A stretch of 6,780 nt of DNA, taken from NCBI GenBank assembly GCA_964524995.1, contig CAZGDV010000134.1:1-6780 (forward strand), given 5' to 3'. The stretch's first letter is position 1. Each line of letters starts with the position of its first letter. Made by a program: the position numbers and the translations under genes. Under the pieces are notes generated by a model. The model was not told the origin of the DNA. It searched no databases and worked only from the letters and a program-made list of their open reading frames with translations. This document shows, in pieces, positions 5,741 through 6,780 of this stretch. The DNA is from CAZGDV01 sp964524995 (GTDB lineage: Bacteria > Chloroflexota > Dehalococcoidia > SZUA-161).

Positions 5741-5915
5741 CCAAGGCTAGTGAGCGCGCCCTCCCTGTGAGGTGTGTTTGTTGGAAGTATGCCTCCCCCA
5801 ACGCCGCTGTCTCCGTCTGGAAGTGTGTTCGCCGCCAAGCGCTTCGGCACCAGATGGGCACGAACTGGCCCGACACGAACCAGACGTCGACGAGTGATTG
5901 AGTTTGGAGGGGCTG
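5741..5915 (+). other. Non-coding leader region of the histidine kinase gene
   Basis: No convincing gene or RNA was found here, and no good -35/-10 pair upstream of the kinase start. There is an imperfect direct repeat (TGGAAGTATG at 5782-5791 and TGGAAGTGTG at 5818-5827) whose copies start 36 bp apart. A 5-bp inverted repeat GTTGG/CCAAC flanks the first copy. The only firm signal is the Shine-Dalgarno GGAGGGG (5906-5912) just before the kinase ATG. Confidence 0.4.
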
Positions 5916-6780
5916 ATGAGAGTACGAACACAAGACGCACTGGCGGAGAGACTGAGATTCGAGACGTTGATCTCGGAGATCTCGTCGAGATTCATCAACG
6001 TACTAGCTACGGAAGTAGATAGCCAGATCGAGGAGGCGCTGGGCCTCATCTGCCAATTCCTCGGCCTGGAGCGTGCCACTATCGCCGAGGTCGTGAAGGG
6101 TGACCGGCAACTGCGCGTCACGCACTCTTGGGCGGCAGAGGGTCTGGAGCCGATACCTGTCCCCACTGCTATTGCGACCGAAGGGCTGCCGTGGGGAAGC
6201 GAGAAGGTGTTCAGCGGTCAGATGATCATGTTCTCCAAGGTAGACGACCTGCCGGACGACCCAATCACGAAGCGGATAACGCTGTCACAGCGCGCTGATC
6301 CCTCGCACGAGCCGGTGACAGTGAAGCAGGTCTTTCTCAAGCTCGGCACGAAGTCCCACCTCACGGTGCCGCTGTCCGTCGGCGGTTCCGTTCTCGGAGT
6401 GGTTTGCTTCGCCACCCTTCGTTTGGAGCACGTGTGGCCCGAGGACTTGACCCGACGGCTCAGATTCATCGGCGAGGTGTTTGCCAATGCTCTCGCCCGA
6501 AAGCGGTCGGAGGAGGAATTGGCCCTCTACAGGAGTTCTCTCGAACAGGTTGTGCACGAGAGAACACGGGATCTCACCAACGCGAACACGCAACTGAAGC
6601 ATGAGATCGAAAAGGGCAAGAAGTCTGAAGAGAGATTGCAGGAGCTGTACGAACACGAACTCGAACTGCGTCAGCAGATCGAGGCGGAGATGACGAGGCG
6701 GGTCGAGTTCACCAGGATGCTGGCTCATGAGATCAAGACTCCACTCACACCCGTGCTCGCTTCGAGCGATTCACTGCTGG
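5916..6780 (+). CDS. GAF-domain sensor histidine kinase, 5' part, runs off window
   Basis: The frame is open from an ATG at 5916 to the right edge (288 complete codons, no stop). GGAGGGG at 5906-5912 fixes the start. The opening ERLRFETLISEISSRFINVL (11-30), followed by EVDSQIEEALGLICQFLGLERATI, is the typical lead-in of a soluble GAF sensor domain, which spans about 33-192 and closes with HVWPEDLTRRLRFIGEVFAN (172-191). A long charged coiled coil follows (about 196-262). A HisKA dimerisation domain then begins with the H-box MLAHEIKTPLTP (268-279), giving His271 as the phospho-acceptor. The ATP-binding domain lies beyond the window. There is no signal peptide or transmembrane segment in the part seen, so it is likely a cytoplasmic sensor. 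GAF domains bind small ligands, haem or nucleotides, and the ligand here cannot be read. A relation to the upstream operon is not shown; two hairpins separate them. Confidence 0.9.
   Translation, partial: MRVRTQDALAERLRFETLISEISSRFINVLATEVDSQIEEALGLICQFLGLERATIAEVVKGDRQLRVTHSWAAEGLEPIPVPTAIATEGLPWGSEKVFSGQMIMFSKVDDLPDDPITKRITLSQRADPSHEPVTVKQVFLKLGTKSHLTVPLSVGGSVLGVVCFATLRLEHVWPEDLTRRLRFIGEVFANALARKRSEEELALYRSSLEQVVHERTRDLTNANTQLKHEIEKGKKSEERLQELYEHELELRQQIEAEMTRRVEFTRMLAHEIKTPLTPVLASSDSLL

Noticed and set aside
5782..5827. Imperfect direct repeat TGGAAGTATG / TGGAAGTGTG upstream of the kinase gene as a regulator site
   Set aside because: There are only two copies with one mismatch, and no promoter to anchor them. 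It is noted in the leader entry but is too weak to claim.
5747..6166. Minus-strand open frame (139 codons) across the kinase leader and GAF region
   Set aside because: It overlaps the GAF coding sequence, has no recognisable domain, and its Ser/Arg-rich composition is typical of a shadow frame.

Overview
The window comes from a GC-rich bacterial chromosome (estimated by eye at about 60% GC). It carries Shine-Dalgarno sites, sigma70-type promoters and compact operons. Nothing identifies the lineage firmly. The gene mix is acyl-CoA dehydrogenase, paralogous biotin-dependent carboxyltransferases, a GAF-domain histidine kinase and a planctomycete-style esterase. It would suit an acyl-CoA-degrading environmental bacterium such as a Chloroflexi/Dehalococcoidia-type or similar lineage, but that is inference only. 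No rRNA, tRNA, mobile element, CRISPR array or phage gene was seen.

Layout from left to right. The 5' part of a minus-strand alpha/beta-hydrolase (acetylxylan esterase/dienelactone-hydrolase style) runs off the left edge. Divergent to it, with essentially no spacer, is rsmE (251-988, +), a 16S rRNA m3U1498 methyltransferase. A perfect GC-rich hairpin (1024-1058) lies between rsmE and a convergent acyl-CoA dehydrogenase gene (1094-2254, -). The 208-bp region 2255-2462 holds two divergent promoters of the same design: TTGACG, an 18-bp spacer, then a near-consensus -10. One drives the dehydrogenase leftwards. The other drives a two-gene operon of full-length carboxyltransferase-family proteins rightwards (2463-4010 and 4026-5621, 15 bp apart, each with a strong Shine-Dalgarno). 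A second GC-rich hairpin (5638-5670) closes that operon and a smaller one follows (5720-5740). After a short non-coding stretch comes the start of a GAF-domain sensor histidine kinase (5916 to the right edge, +), cut just after its H-box.

The central module is the likely functional unit: dehydrogenase plus carboxyltransferase pair, divergently transcribed from twin promoters. Both components depart from textbook family motifs. The dehydrogenase has Asp where most acyl-CoA dehydrogenases have the catalytic Glu. It also lacks the usual W-I-T-N flavin loop, resembling the alicyclic (cyclohexane/cyclohexene-carboxyl-CoA) branch. The two carboxyltransferases deviate from the propionyl-CoA-carboxylase beta consensus at different oxyanion-hole positions, and both have Leu at the position that tunes acyl-CoA specificity. 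No biotin carboxylase, biotin carrier protein or membrane decarboxylase subunit is present, so any partner is encoded elsewhere. A plausible but unproven reading is a CoA-thioester pathway that desaturates an unusual acyl-CoA and carboxylates or decarboxylates it with a heteromeric carboxyltransferase.
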